Shown here one piece after another: positions 34,636 to 44,465 of a stretch of DNA of 64,000 nt. The stretch's first letter is position 1. Each line of letters starts with the position of its first letter. The notes below the pieces were generated by a model. It searched no databases and was not told the origin of the DNA. It saw only the letters and a program-made list of their open reading frames with translations. Position numbers and translations under genes: made by a program. Source of the DNA: Lasiosphaeria ovina (lineage: Eukaryota > Ascomycota > Sordariomycetes > Sordariales > Lasiosphaeriaceae); the NCBI GenBank assembly GCA_033439765.1, contig JAULSN010000003.1, positions 2,418,001-2,482,000 on the forward strand, given 5' to 3'.

Positions 34636-35137
34636 GTGCTGTTGGCTGTGGTGATTGGAGGTATCTTATGTGGCGGTAAAAGTCTAGGTAGTCTAATTGG
34701 GTACTTGAATCGAGACATGAAGCTCTTTCACCTGCGTTTCTCAGTCACAATTGGGGTGGACCCACTTGCAAGCTCTCCAATTCCCAAATTTCTTGCACTA
34801 GAATCCTGTAATTTCAGCGTGGCCAGAATTCACATCTAAAATCACTCTGTCCGTGAACGGGGGACTGTTCTTTCCTCTACCCACAGCTTCACAGCACTTA
34901 TCAACATGGCCATATAGCGATTCTCGCTCTGAGTACCTCTCTTTACAACCCCATTTACCGTCACCTCGAAGCATGGCTCAGCCCACCAAGAACCGCAGCG
35001 AATTTTTACCGGGAAACTGAATCTGTACGCCATAATCTTTTCATGTCTCTAATCAAAATCCACACGGACCAGATCCCCCAAAAACCGTGTTCTCTTGTCT
35101 CTACACAACAACCCACCACGGTCAAACATCCGCCTAC
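34636..35137. other. Convergent 3' flanks of oxidase 1 and MFS 2
   Basis: About 500 bases between two convergent genes, expected to hold both terminators. No gene was seen. Confidence 0.5.
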
Positions 35138-36881
35138 TCACAACTTGACAGGAAACCTCTCCCTTACCGCAGCCCCCCTGAAATAAAGCCACGCCATCGC
35201 CGGAGTCAGCCCCAGCGCCACGGCCGCGAGCAGCGTATCGCCCCAGCCCCAGCCGAGCGGCGCCGCATACAAGCCCGCGCCAGCCAGCGGCAGGAGTGTG
35301 CCCCCAACACTCCTCAGCACGGTATTCGCCGCAATCGCGCTCGCGGCATACGGCCCCGTGGCATCAATCAAATACCCAACCACCGCCGAGAAGAACAGCA
35401 CGTTCCCCGCGCCGACGAGCGCCGACGCGGCGACGACCCACGCCCAGTGCACACACATGGCAGCACTCCACCCACACCCCAGCAACCCCGCCGCAATCAG
35501 CGGCAGCGCGGCAACGGCCGGCGCGAGGCGGTGCTCGGGCGTCAGCCGTCCCGCAACGGCGCTGCGGCGCACCAGCCGGTCCGACGTCAGACTGAACGCC
35601 GCCAGCCCGGCGACGTTGCCGGCGCCGTAGCCCGCGAACGCGAGCCCGACGGCGCGCGGCGAGAAGCCGTACACCGACTGCAGGAGGACGGGGAGTGTCG
35701 TCAGCAGCAGGAACGCCACGCCGTTGACGTAGGCCGATACCAGGGACGAGAGCCACGCGATGGGGGACGTGAGCGTCAGTTTCGCGGGGCGCAGGACGGC
35801 GCGCCGCAGGATCTGGGACGGCGTGAGCCCCGGGTCGAGTTTGGAGCGCAGTGGTGGATGCGTGGTGCCGAATGCGAGGCGCAGGCGCGCGGTTTTGGCG
35901 GCCAGGATGGTGGCGGGGTAGGTCTCGCGCATCAGGGCGAGCTGGAACAGTGTTGCGAGGGCGTACTAATTGTTGCCGGGAAGTCAGTGCGGGTACGAGG
36001 GATGCGATATGCGTGCCACCAGATGATGACGGGCGGATCAACGTACCACGGCGGCGAGCAGCCAGAAGATCCAGCGCCAGCCGAGAGTGTCGGTAACATA
36101 GCCGCCGACGAGCGGGCCGACGGACGGGCCGAGGATGGGGCCCAACATGTACAGCGACAGGGCGAGGCCGCGCCTCTGCACGGGGACCAGGTCGGCGATG
36201 GTGCCGGCGCCGATGGCGAGGGGCGTCGACCCGACGGCGCCAGCGAGGAACCGCGCGGCCACGAGCGCCTCGGCGGTGGGCGCCAGCGCGCAGCCGGCCG
36301 TGCAGGCCACGTACAGCACGTTGCTCCACGTATACACGACGAGGCGGCCGTGCGTCTCAGACAGCGGCGCCAGCGCCAGCGGGCCGAGCGCCCAGCCGAG
36401 CACGTAGACGGAGACGGCCAGCGAGGCCAGCACGCTGTCGGGCTTTGTGTGCAGGTCGGCCGTGACCTGCTGGATGGCCGGCGCGAACATGGTCGCGCCG
36501 AGCGGGCTGGGCTTGCAGTGTCAGGGACAGATCTTGCACCGGGTTGAGGCTGGGGAGCGGCAGCGGGAACGGGTTGAGCTCCGACGGGGGCATGAAGTGG
36601 ATCGCCCGGGCCAGGATGGACAGTGGCCTGGAATGCCCAAGGGTTCAGTTTTGTTGGTGACGCTGTGGGCTGGGCTGGGGGCCGTGATGGGGGAAGAAAT
36701 TGGTGCTGGCTTACATTAGGAAGGTGAGAGCCGACACCAGGGCGACGTGGCCCCATCTGGAGCGGTCTGACCAGTTGATGGGGTTTTCGGGGTCGTCGGG
36801 CCCGTCCCAGGAGACCATGTTGTTCTCGTCGATCCCGGCGGCATCTTCGGGGAGAAGACGGGTTCTCTCGTTGGCTTCCAT
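35138..36881 (-). CDS. MFS transporter, 12-TM (DHA1) type
   Basis: Three exons, 36881-36715, 36506-36047 and 35965-35138, give 484 residues. The N-terminus has DGPDDPENPINWSDRSRW, the signature before TM1 in fungal DHA1 multidrug transporters. TM1-2 read TFLIPLGATMFAPAIQQV, and LAPLSETHGRLVVYTWSN is motif A. ILGPSVGPLVGGYVTDTLGW is the motif-C region. The second half starts after a cytosolic loop containing LDPGLTPSQILRRAVLRPAK. The ~208-nt first intron was placed by matching the family across TM1, and the acceptor (gcccag at about 36507) is the least certain. It is a second exporter of a different class from the 14-TM pump. Confidence 0.88.
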
Positions 36882-37286
36882 ACTGCTGGGAGAAGGGTTC
36901 CCTTGTTTGGTGCTGGTTTGCGTTCTGCAGGCTGGGAATGGCGAGATTGGGATTGTTGAAGTCAAACAGTCAAAGTGGTGAACTGGTGATGGCCTCTTGT
37001 TACTATTTACCTAGGGGAGTGTTTGGCCCATTTAATTTCCAATGTCGTTGAACGAACCCCACGGCCCCGGATCTTTTCCATGCTATTGGTGCATGATACG
37101 GACATATCGGCTCCGCGAGAAGATGTTATCCGGGGATGTCACGTCCCCCCTTTACCCCTCCGGGGAATCTTGCCGGACTTCTCGCCCGCCCTGCATGTCA
37201 GCTCTCCCAACATCAATACATCAATGGTAACACTGCATGTGACGTGGTATCAATAGTGGATTGCATCACGAAGACCCAGCGGCAAA
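36882..37286. other. Intergenic region, upstream of MFS 2 and downstream of the enoyl reductase
   Basis: About 400 bases with no gene. CCGG-containing words occur (gccccgga, gccggact) but no perfect CCGGAGT. Confidence 0.5.
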
Positions 37287-38306
37287 TCACAAAGTGACAA
37301 CCAGCTTCTCCGCCGAAATTCCGCCCTTCTTTCCAACATCGTACCCCACCTGGACCTTCTCTAAACCGTGCCCGACAACCTTGGGCGGCGGAGCACACTG
37401 GTACTTGCCGGCGGCCAGCGCCGCAGGCAAGTACTGGTTATAGATCATCGGACCAACCTCATTGTCCTTGATAGTGCCCGCAAAGATGAAGCTCGCCTTG
37501 ATCCCGTCGGGCTTGGTGGGCGGGACGGGCATGGCGCAGGCGACGACCTTGGCGCCCTCGCTCCTGAGCACGACGTCAAACACAGTCTCCTCGCAGCCGC
37601 GCTGGATGGCGAAGCCGCCGGCGCACGTCGTGCCCTCAAACGCGGCCAGCAGCTCGGCCCCGACGGTCGCGCTGTGGTAGTCGAACACGCGCGCCGCGCC
37701 GAGCGCCTGACAGTACTCGAAGTTCTTGGGCGACGCCGTCGTGAACACGGCGTACCCCGACGCCACGGCCAGCTGGATGGCGTTGGACCCGACCGACGAC
37801 GCGCCGGCCCAGATGAGCAGCGTCTTGCCCGTGGGCTGTGGAGAATCTAGCGTGGGGTGCGTGAGGGCGAGGTGGTCCTTCTGGTAGAGGCCTGCGGCAG
37901 CGGTGGCGAGGCCCAGCGGCAGGACGGCGGCGTCGGTGAACGCGAGGTTGGCGGGCAGCGAGGAGGCGAGCGAGGCGGGGATGGCGGAGTAGGTCTGGAA
38001 GCCGCCGGCGCGCGACTCGAAGCCCGCGGCGAGCCCCAGCACGCGGTCGCCGGGCTTGAAGGCGGCCACGCCGGCGCCGACCTCCTCGACGGTGCCGGCG
38101 ACGTCGCTGCCGGGCGTGTACGGGTACTGCAGCCAGGGGAACAGCTGCGCGCCGAGCAGCTGGATGAACCAGTCCATAGGGTTGATGGCCGCGGCGGCCA
38201 CCTTGACGATGATCTCGCCGTTGCCCACGGTCGGGTACGGCTTCTCGGCGATGGTGAGTGTGCTTTTGGCCTCGGGGAGGAACGCTGCCGTGTTCTTTGG
38301 GGCCAT
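37287..38306 (-). CDS. Zinc-type MDR enoyl reductase (CipB-like)
   Basis: Intronless, 339 residues from the ATG at 38306. The frame continues upstream to 38600, but 339 residues is the family length, and MAPKNTAAFLPEAK is a typical start. It has a GroES-like fold (INPMDWFIQ, YTPGSDVAGTVEEVGAGV, FKPGDRVLG) followed by the Rossmann segment LLIWAGASSVGSNAIQLA. There are no structural-zinc cysteines in the usual lobe, as in quinone-oxidoreductase/trans-enoyl-reductase members. It would reduce a C=C or carbonyl with NADPH. Enoyl reductases of this class occur in azaphilone clusters (for example MrPigH), where they set the saturation state of the bicyclic core or side chain. It is divergent from BBE-like oxidase 2. 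Confidence 0.88.
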   Translation of the reverse strand: MAPKNTAAFLPEAKSTLTIAEKPYPTVGNGEIIVKVAAAAINPMDWFIQLLGAQLFPWLQYPYTPGSDVAGTVEEVGAGVAAFKPGDRVLGLAAGFESRAGGFQTYSAIPASLASSLPANLAFTDAAVLPLGLATAAAGLYQKDHLALTHPTLDSPQPTGKTLLIWAGASSVGSNAIQLAVASGYAVFTTASPKNFEYCQALGAARVFDYHSATVGAELLAAFEGTTCAGGFAIQRGCEETVFDVVLRSEGAKVVACAMPVPPTKPDGIKASFIFAGTIKDNEVGPMIYNQYLPAALAAGKYQCAPPPKVVGHGLEKVQVGYDVGKKGGISAEKLVVTL

Positions 38307-39063
38307 CTTGACGTTTTTGGCGGTTGTGTGGAGCAGTTGCTTGACTGGAGTGGGAGGATGGATGGCGATACCGAGGCAAGACCGGGGTTGCTGAAGATGG
38401 TGATGTTCCGGGAGCTTCAAATAGTCGAACGAGGTACGTAATACACCTAGACGAGCTCGGCTGTGGCGAAGAAGCATATTCACTGCATGTGTTGTACAAT
38501 ACATGACACCGGGAACGAGCCAGTTTGAGCATTCGAATAGGCGGGACGAAAATAGAGGACACTGCGCAGGAGGTGCCGGCGGGCCGGACACGAATTCCAT
38601 CGGATTTGGCGGGGCAAGTCTAGGGGCGGGTATACTGAGTACAGTACCTGTAAGTCTAGGTACCTTACCTTACCTATAGTTGGGTGGAGGGCAGCTTATC
38701 GTTCCTGGTCGAGCTCCGCGGCAGTTCAAGGTTGTCCTTTGCTCTCCAGTGACACAGGGAGGGGTGCTGGCCGCCTGATTGGCCCCCTCAAGGCAGCCAG
38801 AGTCCGGAACAGCACCGCGGACTTGGTCTGCGCCTAAAGCAGCCAAAGCGGTCCCTTCGATTCGATCCAGTGGACTGGTAGTAAGTGACGGCACCACCTG
38901 CAGTGATTAATTTCGACAAAGCGAGTTTCGGGGTGCAAAGCAGTAAATAACTATCCAGTGTTACCAAATCGGCCCACAGCACTCGCACCGTCTTTTTTGT
39001 CTTGTCTGCAGAGCCATTCATCGACCAAGCCGCATCTCACTCCCTTCTCCTCCCAGTCCAATC
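38307..39063. promoter_or_regulatory. Divergent promoter, enoyl reductase / BBE-like oxidase 2
   Basis: A 757-bp gap between two divergently transcribed cluster genes. No gene and no perfect CCGGAGT; agtccggaac near 38810 is the nearest GC-rich palindrome-like word. Shared control is inferred from the geometry only. Confidence 0.45.
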
Positions 39064-40857
39064 ATGCGTCCCGATTTGGCATGGCAAAAGGTCCTGTCGG
39101 CCACCGCCGCGGTAGCAACCACCCGCGACAATAACATCACCGACATCTTTGGTCCTGTGCTCTCTGCCCAGGCCTCCATCCACCTCCCCTCCGACACGAA
39201 CTACACGTCGTGCGTCACCCAGCGCTGGTCAAGCCACGCCGCGCCGTCCTTCATTGGCACAATCCGGCCGGCCACTGTTGAGGATGTGCAGAACACTGTG
39301 AGTTATCAACCCTCTCACTCTCTTCCATCATGCAAGAACTACATGCAGTTTGACTGATGACTGACAGGTGAAAATCGCCGCCGCCCACAACATCCCCTTC
39401 CTGGCCACCGGCGGCGGCCATGGCGTGTCCATCCAGATGGCCGCCCTAAAAGACGGCATCCAGATCGACCTCGCGAAATTCAACAGCGTGCACCTGGACA
39501 CGAAGAAACGGCTGCTCACGGTGGGCGGCGCGGCCAAATTCTCCGATCTCATCAAACCCGTCGACGAAGCTGGCGCGCAGTTCCGTGAGTCGACCTCCCT
39601 ACCTAAAATGATATTTCCCCTAACACACACCAGCTCTGGGAAGCGCCTACTGCGTCGGCGTCATGGGCGCGACGCTGGGTGCCGGCGTGAGCGCGAACCA
39701 GGGCTACGCGGGGCTGCTGGCCGACCTTCTCGACGAGGTGCAGCTCGTCACGGCAGCTGGACGCCTTGTCACGGCGTCTCGCACGCAGAACGCCGACCTG
39801 TTCTGGGCGCTGCGGGGCGCAGGCGCAAACTTTGGCATCGTCACGTCGGCGACGTTCAGGCTGCCCGAGACGGTCAACAAGGGGAACGTCACCAACGCCA
39901 ACTTCTTGTTTCCGGCAGCAGACAAGGCCGCACAGGTCTACGGCTACCTCGCGTCGCTGGACGACAACATGTCGGCGCTCTTGGCGCTCAACATTGGCAC
40001 ATTCTTGGATCCAGGGAGCAAGCAGGTCAGTGCCAGAAGACACCAAGCCTAATCTTTTTCTGTCCCCTCTCCCTCAAAAAGGAAAGGTGGAAACAAAAGA
40101 GGGAAAAGGGGCAAGAGAAATCGAATCGCAATCACTAACAGCCAAACACAGCTCATGCTGCTAGTCAACGCCAACTTCGCTGGACCACCAGACGAGGCAG
40201 CACCACACCTGGCCGCCCTCTCAGGCCTCCAACCGCTGCGGTCCGAAGTGCTCAACGTGCGGTGGCCGGACGTGTTCGCGACGTCGTACTTTGGCATCCC
40301 CGACACCAAAGCCTGCGGGCGCAACCAGCACGTCAACATGCGCAGCGTGGGCGCGCGGCGCACCGACGCGGCCGCGCTCGTCGGCTTCCTCGCCGCGCTG
40401 GACCGCTTCTCGCGCGCCCACCCCGACGTCTTCACCGCCATGATGATCCACCGCTTCCCCAACCACAAGGTGCGCGAGGTGCCCGACGGCGACAGCGTGT
40501 ACCCGTACCGCGACCTGAAGATGCACATGTGGGTTTTCTGTCTTCCCGTTTTTTCGCTTGCCTGCTAATTGACGGCACAACAGTCAACTCGAGAGCGAGT
40601 ACGAAGACCTCAGCAAGACACAGGCTGTCGAGGAGTTCCTGCAGGCCGCGCGCCGCAACCTGGCCGCTGCGAGCGGGTACGCGCCGCCGGCCGTGTATGT
40701 CAACTTTGCCCACGGCGACGAGGGCCCGGCAGCTTGGTACGGGGAGCGCAACCTGCAGCGGCTGCGCCAGCTGAAGCGGAAATGGGATCCCCGCGGGCTG
40801 TTTGGGTTCTATAACGCGGTGCCAACGGTGGAGGGCACGTCGGATAGCGACTTGTGA
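39064..40857 (+). CDS. BBE-like FAD-linked oxidase 2
   Basis: Five exons, 39064-39297, 39368-39584, 39634-40025, 40152-40528 and 40584-40857, give 497 residues. His96 in ATGGGHGVSI and Cys157 in AYCVGVMGATLGAG are the FAD anchor positions. DLFWALRGAGANFGIVT and the C-terminal YVNFAHGDEGPAAW...WDPRGLFGFYN complete the PCMH/BBE pattern. Exon 2 is 217 nt in the same phase as in oxidase 1, and the last intron is also shared, but this gene has one extra intron after residue 281. The N-terminus is only weakly hydrophobic, so secretion is less clear than for its paralogue. It probably performs a different oxidation in the same pathway. Confidence 0.9.
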
Positions 40858-41248
40858 TGGGAATGCTTGAAGGTCTGGGATTGGCAAGAATATTCTGCCT
40901 GGCAAGTCAGGAAAGGGAGATGAACGGCTCTTTTTCTTCCTTCTTTTTGCCTCCGGCGGCCCTCTGGGGGCGGCTGCGGCGGGCTGCTCGCTGCGCTCGA
41001 AATTCGTGCTTTTCTTACTTTGAAGGCGAACTTTCTTCTCTTTGGTTGGCAAACGTAAGGAACAAATCTAGTGCGATAAATACCGTTGTGACACGAGGAC
41101 AAAAAGGAGACAGAGAAGAGTATCGCGGCGACTGCATGCAAAAAAGGTTGAAACAGGCCCAAAGTTCAAATCCAAGACAAAGTTCTATTTTCCACTTGCA
41201 TCCACCCATCGGCAAAAAACGCAACACGACACGACCAACATCCGCGAA
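40858..41248. other. Convergent 3' flanks with a dispersed repeat
   Basis: About 390 bases between convergent genes. Most of the first 160 bases are copy 1 of a ~120-bp dispersed repeat (see 40899-41020). No gene. Confidence 0.6.
40899..41020 (+). repeat. Dispersed ~120-bp repeat, copy 1
   Basis: It starts cctggcaagtcaggaaaggg and includes gcctccggcggccctc and ctgcggcgggctgctcgctg. The segment at 47602-47725 matches it in order and orientation at roughly 85% by eye. Both copies lie just 3' of cluster genes, 40 and 255 bp after stop codons. It is likely a small mobile element or a duplicated 3' flank. Confidence 0.75.
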
Positions 41249-42613
41249 TCACTCCACACCCAACCCCTTCTTCAACTCACCCACCAGCACATCCAAAAAC
41301 TCCTCCATAAACAACTCCTCATAAAACGCCTCGTTATACACCAAATTAAACTCCATCTTCCCCCTGAAAATCCAATAAAACAAATAAGCCTCCCTCGCCA
41401 GACACTCAACCCCAAGACTGACATCCCTCACCTCGACACACACCTCCTTACTCCCATGCCTGGCCGCCACAATCCCATCCACACCCTCCACACTCGACAT
41501 ATCAACCTCACTGCGCGCCGGCCCCGCACCCTGACTCATCTCTGAAACCACGCGCAGCGCCTGCACCGCATACTCCCTGCGCGCCTGCACGAACCCGTCG
41601 CTTACGCCCGCGCGGTACAGCCCATCGAACATCGCCGCGAGCGCGGCCCACGGCTCCCCGCGGTCCGCGCGCGCCATGTACCCGCCCGTGTACAGGCCGG
41701 CAGCGCCCGCGGCGCCGTCGTATGGCGGCGGCAGGTGCGCCCGCAGGCTGAAGCGCATCGTGCTCGTGTAGTGCGTGCCGTCTGGGCTGGTGGCGAGGTT
41801 GGCGGCGGCCAGCGCGGCGTGCGCGGCGGCCAGCGGCAGCATGTTGTGCGCGCGGCACGCGGCGAGGAGTGCAGATGTCGTGTCCGCGGGGATGCTGTGC
41901 CGGACGCTGCGCGTGCCGCTGGGTTTGGTGTTGGCGGTGGCGGTGGCCTTGGGTGGCAGGCCGACCGAGTTGGCGATGTGGCGGCCTGTGGCGAGGCACG
42001 CGGCCGTCTCGGCTGTGATGGCGGCGGTGGGCTGCGCGGGGAGGCCGAGGACGTGTTCGATGGTGGGGGCCAGGCGGGCGGTTTCGTCGCCCCAGGCCAG
42101 CGTGGTAGTGTCTGTGTCGCTGCTAGCCACGGCGCCGAAGAAGGCGTTGAGCAGGTGCAGGATGCCGTAGCCGTCGGTGCGCCAGTGCGACGTGTGCAGG
42201 ACGAACTGGCTGGTTTGGGGCAGGAAGTAGCCCGTCGCGTAGGGCGACGGCTTGAGGCATGCGATGACGTCGCTGGCGCTCTTGTCGGTGGCGAGGACGG
42301 TGAGCGTCTCGTCGGTCCACTGAGTGAGAGCGACGGCGTCTGGGACAAAGTAGTCGAGCGTGTCGGGGCCGGCCACGGCGGCGATGCTGGGATGCTGGAA
42401 GCGCAGGAGCGCCCAGGCCTGTCGCAGCCGCGATGCCAGCTCCGCCGATGTCAGGGGCTCGGATCCGGACGATACAGTGAAGGTGCCCACGGCGGTGACG
42501 GACCAGTGTTCGCGGCCGGCAGGCAGAGCACGGTCGCCGATCCACTTGATCATGCGCTCGTTCTCGCCGAGCGGGCGCTGCCAGTGCGACACGCTGATGC
42601 TTTTCCAGGCCAT
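41249..42613 (-). CDS. Acyltransferase 1 (Tri3-like)
   Basis: Intronless, 454 residues. It belongs to the chloramphenicol-acetyltransferase/condensation-fold group close to trichothecene 15-O-acetyltransferase. PAGREHWS lies near residue 33, and the catalytic HxxxD motif is His143-Asp147 in TSHWRTDGYG. The C-terminal half carries EVRDVSLGVECLAREAYLF and FNLVYNEAFY. Enzymes of this type move an acyl group from CoA, or from a carrier protein, onto an alcohol. It is divergent from and related to acyltransferase 2. The final residues are reached without a break, so the gene is intact. Donor and acceptor are unknown; an azaphilone hydroxyl is the working guess. Confidence 0.88.
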   Translation of the reverse strand: MAWKSISVSHWQRPLGENERMIKWIGDRALPAGREHWSVTAVGTFTVSSGSEPLTSAELASRLRQAWALLRFQHPSIAAVAGPDTLDYFVPDAVALTQWTDETLTVLATDKSASDVIACLKPSPYATGYFLPQTSQFVLHTSHWRTDGYGILHLLNAFFGAVASSDTDTTTLAWGDETARLAPTIEHVLGLPAQPTAAITAETAACLATGRHIANSVGLPPKATATANTKPSGTRSVRHSIPADTTSALLAACRAHNMLPLAAAHAALAAANLATSPDGTHYTSTMRFSLRAHLPPPYDGAAGAAGLYTGGYMARADRGEPWAALAAMFDGLYRAGVSDGFVQARREYAVQALRVVSEMSQGAGPARSEVDMSSVEGVDGIVAARHGSKEVCVEVRDVSLGVECLAREAYLFYWIFRGKMEFNLVYNEAFYEELFMEEFLDVLVGELKKGLGVE

Positions 42614-43020
42614 GGTGAAGGTGCTTTCGCAATGAAACTTCCAGTGTCTGATGCGGAATGAACATCAACCACGCTCGGAACCGCGAAGATCAAAGCAGAG
42701 GTTATTGCTGCAGTTCACGGCGTGGACTTGGTGTCTCTGTTGCGGAACATACGGACTTTCATCGCGGACTCGGCGTGGGTAGTCGGAGCCACACACAGCT
42801 GTGACGGCAGAGTTGGGCTCATGCCGTCGCACTTCTTCGCTATTCGACGTGTTCGATGCGGGCAGGGTCAATGGATAGTTAAAAGCAATTCTGAGACAAG
42901 CAAACTGCGAATCTCGCGGTAGTGCCTAGGAATAATACCTTCTCACCACCCTCATCACACACAACCCTAACCCTATTACTCCTTTACCCCTGAATCCTCA
43001 CCATCACCGTCACCACCAAG
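42614..43020. promoter_or_regulatory. Divergent promoter, acyltransferases 1 and 2
   Basis: A 407-bp gap between two related acyltransferase genes reading away from each other. No perfect CCGGAGT is present; gtcggagcc near 42783 is a near-match. Pyrimidine-rich sequence with ccctaaccctatta precedes the ATG at 43021. Confidence 0.5.
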
Positions 43021-44424
43021 ATGAACTGGACCGAAACCTCGCCGTCCGTCTTCACCCGAGACCTCGGCGGTGTCGAGAAGATCTACCGCCTCGTCTCACA
43101 GTCCTTCCAGGCGACTGGCCGCGAGCACTGGGGTCTGTACTGCACGTGCGGGTTCGAGCTCGACCCGCCTCAGCCCGACGACGCCACGGCGGCCGCCCTC
43201 CGCAGCGCGTGGATCGCCCTCCGCCACGAGCTGCCCGGGCTCGCCGTGGTCCCCGACGGCCTCGACAACGCCACATACACCCTGCCTACGGCTTCATCCG
43301 TCGACGCGTGGGCCGACGCGACCTTCTTCGTCAACACCACCCCCACGCCCCCCCTCAACGCCGTCGTCGCCGACTACCCCCTGCGCGATCTGCCAGCGCT
43401 GCACTACTTCCCGGCATCCTCGCAGCTCCTCTTCCTCACCTCGCACTGGCGCATCGACGGCCTGGGCACCTGCATGGTCCTCGACCGGCTCTTCGCCCTC
43501 CTCGCAACCAACACCCCCCCGCCGTCAACCTGGCCCAACGACCTCGCCAAAATCTCGCCCAGCATCGAAGACGCCGTCGGCGCACCCCCCGCCGCCGAAG
43601 CCGCCGCCGACGCAGCCACCGCCTCCTTCGCGCGCGAGCACATCGCCACGCACCACCGCAACGCCGTGCACGCCGGCGGGCTCGCCACCCTCGGCACGCC
43701 CGCCACGCCGCCCGGCCGCACCGCCTGCGCGGCCCTCACGCTGTCTCGAACCGGCACGGAAGCCCTCGTGGCCGCGTGCAGGGCGCGCGCCGTCTCCGTG
43801 ACCGCCGCCGCGCACGCCGCGCTCGCCGAGACCGTGTTCCGCCTGTCGCCGGCACCAAAACCAGAGCGCTACGCGGCCGTCATGTCCGTCAACATGCGCC
43901 CGCGGCTGCAGCCGGCGTTCCGTGGCGCGGAGCACGCCGTGCAGACATATGTCACGGGCGTCACGCCGTCGGTGGGCCGGGATGCGACGTTTGGTGAGCG
44001 CGCCGCGCACCTGACGGCGTTCTACAAGGAGGGGTGGTACAGCGACCGGTTTGTGCGTGCCATGCGGCTGGCTACGCAGTATCACTTCGAGGCCATGGCG
44101 GCTGCGAGGAGTGCAGCGCCCCAGGGCGTGAAGCCGAAGCCGCCGAGCAATGTCCTGCTGAGCAGTCTTGGCGTCGTGGACAAGTGTCTCGCGCCGCGGC
44201 ACGTCGGTGAGCGGGCGGTGCGTGTCACTGGGTTCAGGTTCGGGGTCAGCATGCTCACGCGCCAGATGCTGCTGTATGTGTGGACGTTTGACGGGCGGCT
44301 GCAACTGTCGGTGAACTACAATGATGCGTACCATGGTGGGGCGGAGGCGGAGGCGTTCTTGCAGACTATGAAGACAGTGCTGGAGACGGAGCTGGGGGTT
44401 GGGCTGGACTTGGATTTGGACTAG
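43021..44424 (+). CDS. Acyltransferase 2 (Tri3-like)
   Basis: Intronless, 467 residues, ATG in caagATGaac context. Same family as acyltransferase 1: ATGREHWGLY near residue 32, catalytic His142-Asp146 in TSHWRIDGLG, and a C-terminal LLYVWTFDGRLQLSVNYND. The two are divergent paralogues, plainly different in sequence, so they probably act on different positions or with different acyl donors. The codon usage is extremely GC-rich, giving long spurious open frames on the other strand. The stop is 41 bp from the stop of the convergent FAD monooxygenase. One of the pair could accept the acyl chain of NR-PKS 2 (inference). Confidence 0.88.
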   Translation: MNWTETSPSVFTRDLGGVEKIYRLVSQSFQATGREHWGLYCTCGFELDPPQPDDATAAALRSAWIALRHELPGLAVVPDGLDNATYTLPTASSVDAWADATFFVNTTPTPPLNAVVADYPLRDLPALHYFPASSQLLFLTSHWRIDGLGTCMVLDRLFALLATNTPPPSTWPNDLAKISPSIEDAVGAPPAAEAAADAATASFAREHIATHHRNAVHAGGLATLGTPATPPGRTACAALTLSRTGTEALVAACRARAVSVTAAAHAALAETVFRLSPAPKPERYAAVMSVNMRPRLQPAFRGAEHAVQTYVTGVTPSVGRDATFGERAAHLTAFYKEGWYSDRFVRAMRLATQYHFEAMAAARSAAPQGVKPKPPSNVLLSSLGVVDKCLAPRHVGERAVRVTGFRFGVSMLTRQMLLYVWTFDGRLQLSVNYNDAYHGGAEAEAFLQTMKTVLETELGVGLDLDLD

Positions 44425-44465
44425 GCAGGTCTATCTATGTGTTGACTAGGTACTAGATAGGTAGC

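Noticed and set aside
35087..36547. A 486-residue open frame on the plus strand
   Set aside because: It lies antisense to the MFS transporter, is rich in Arg/Gly/Gln and has no domain; it results from GC-rich codon use in the real gene.
38307..38600. N-terminal extension of the enoyl reductase to 437 residues
   Set aside because: The extension has no family resemblance, and the Met at 38306 gives the usual MDR length.
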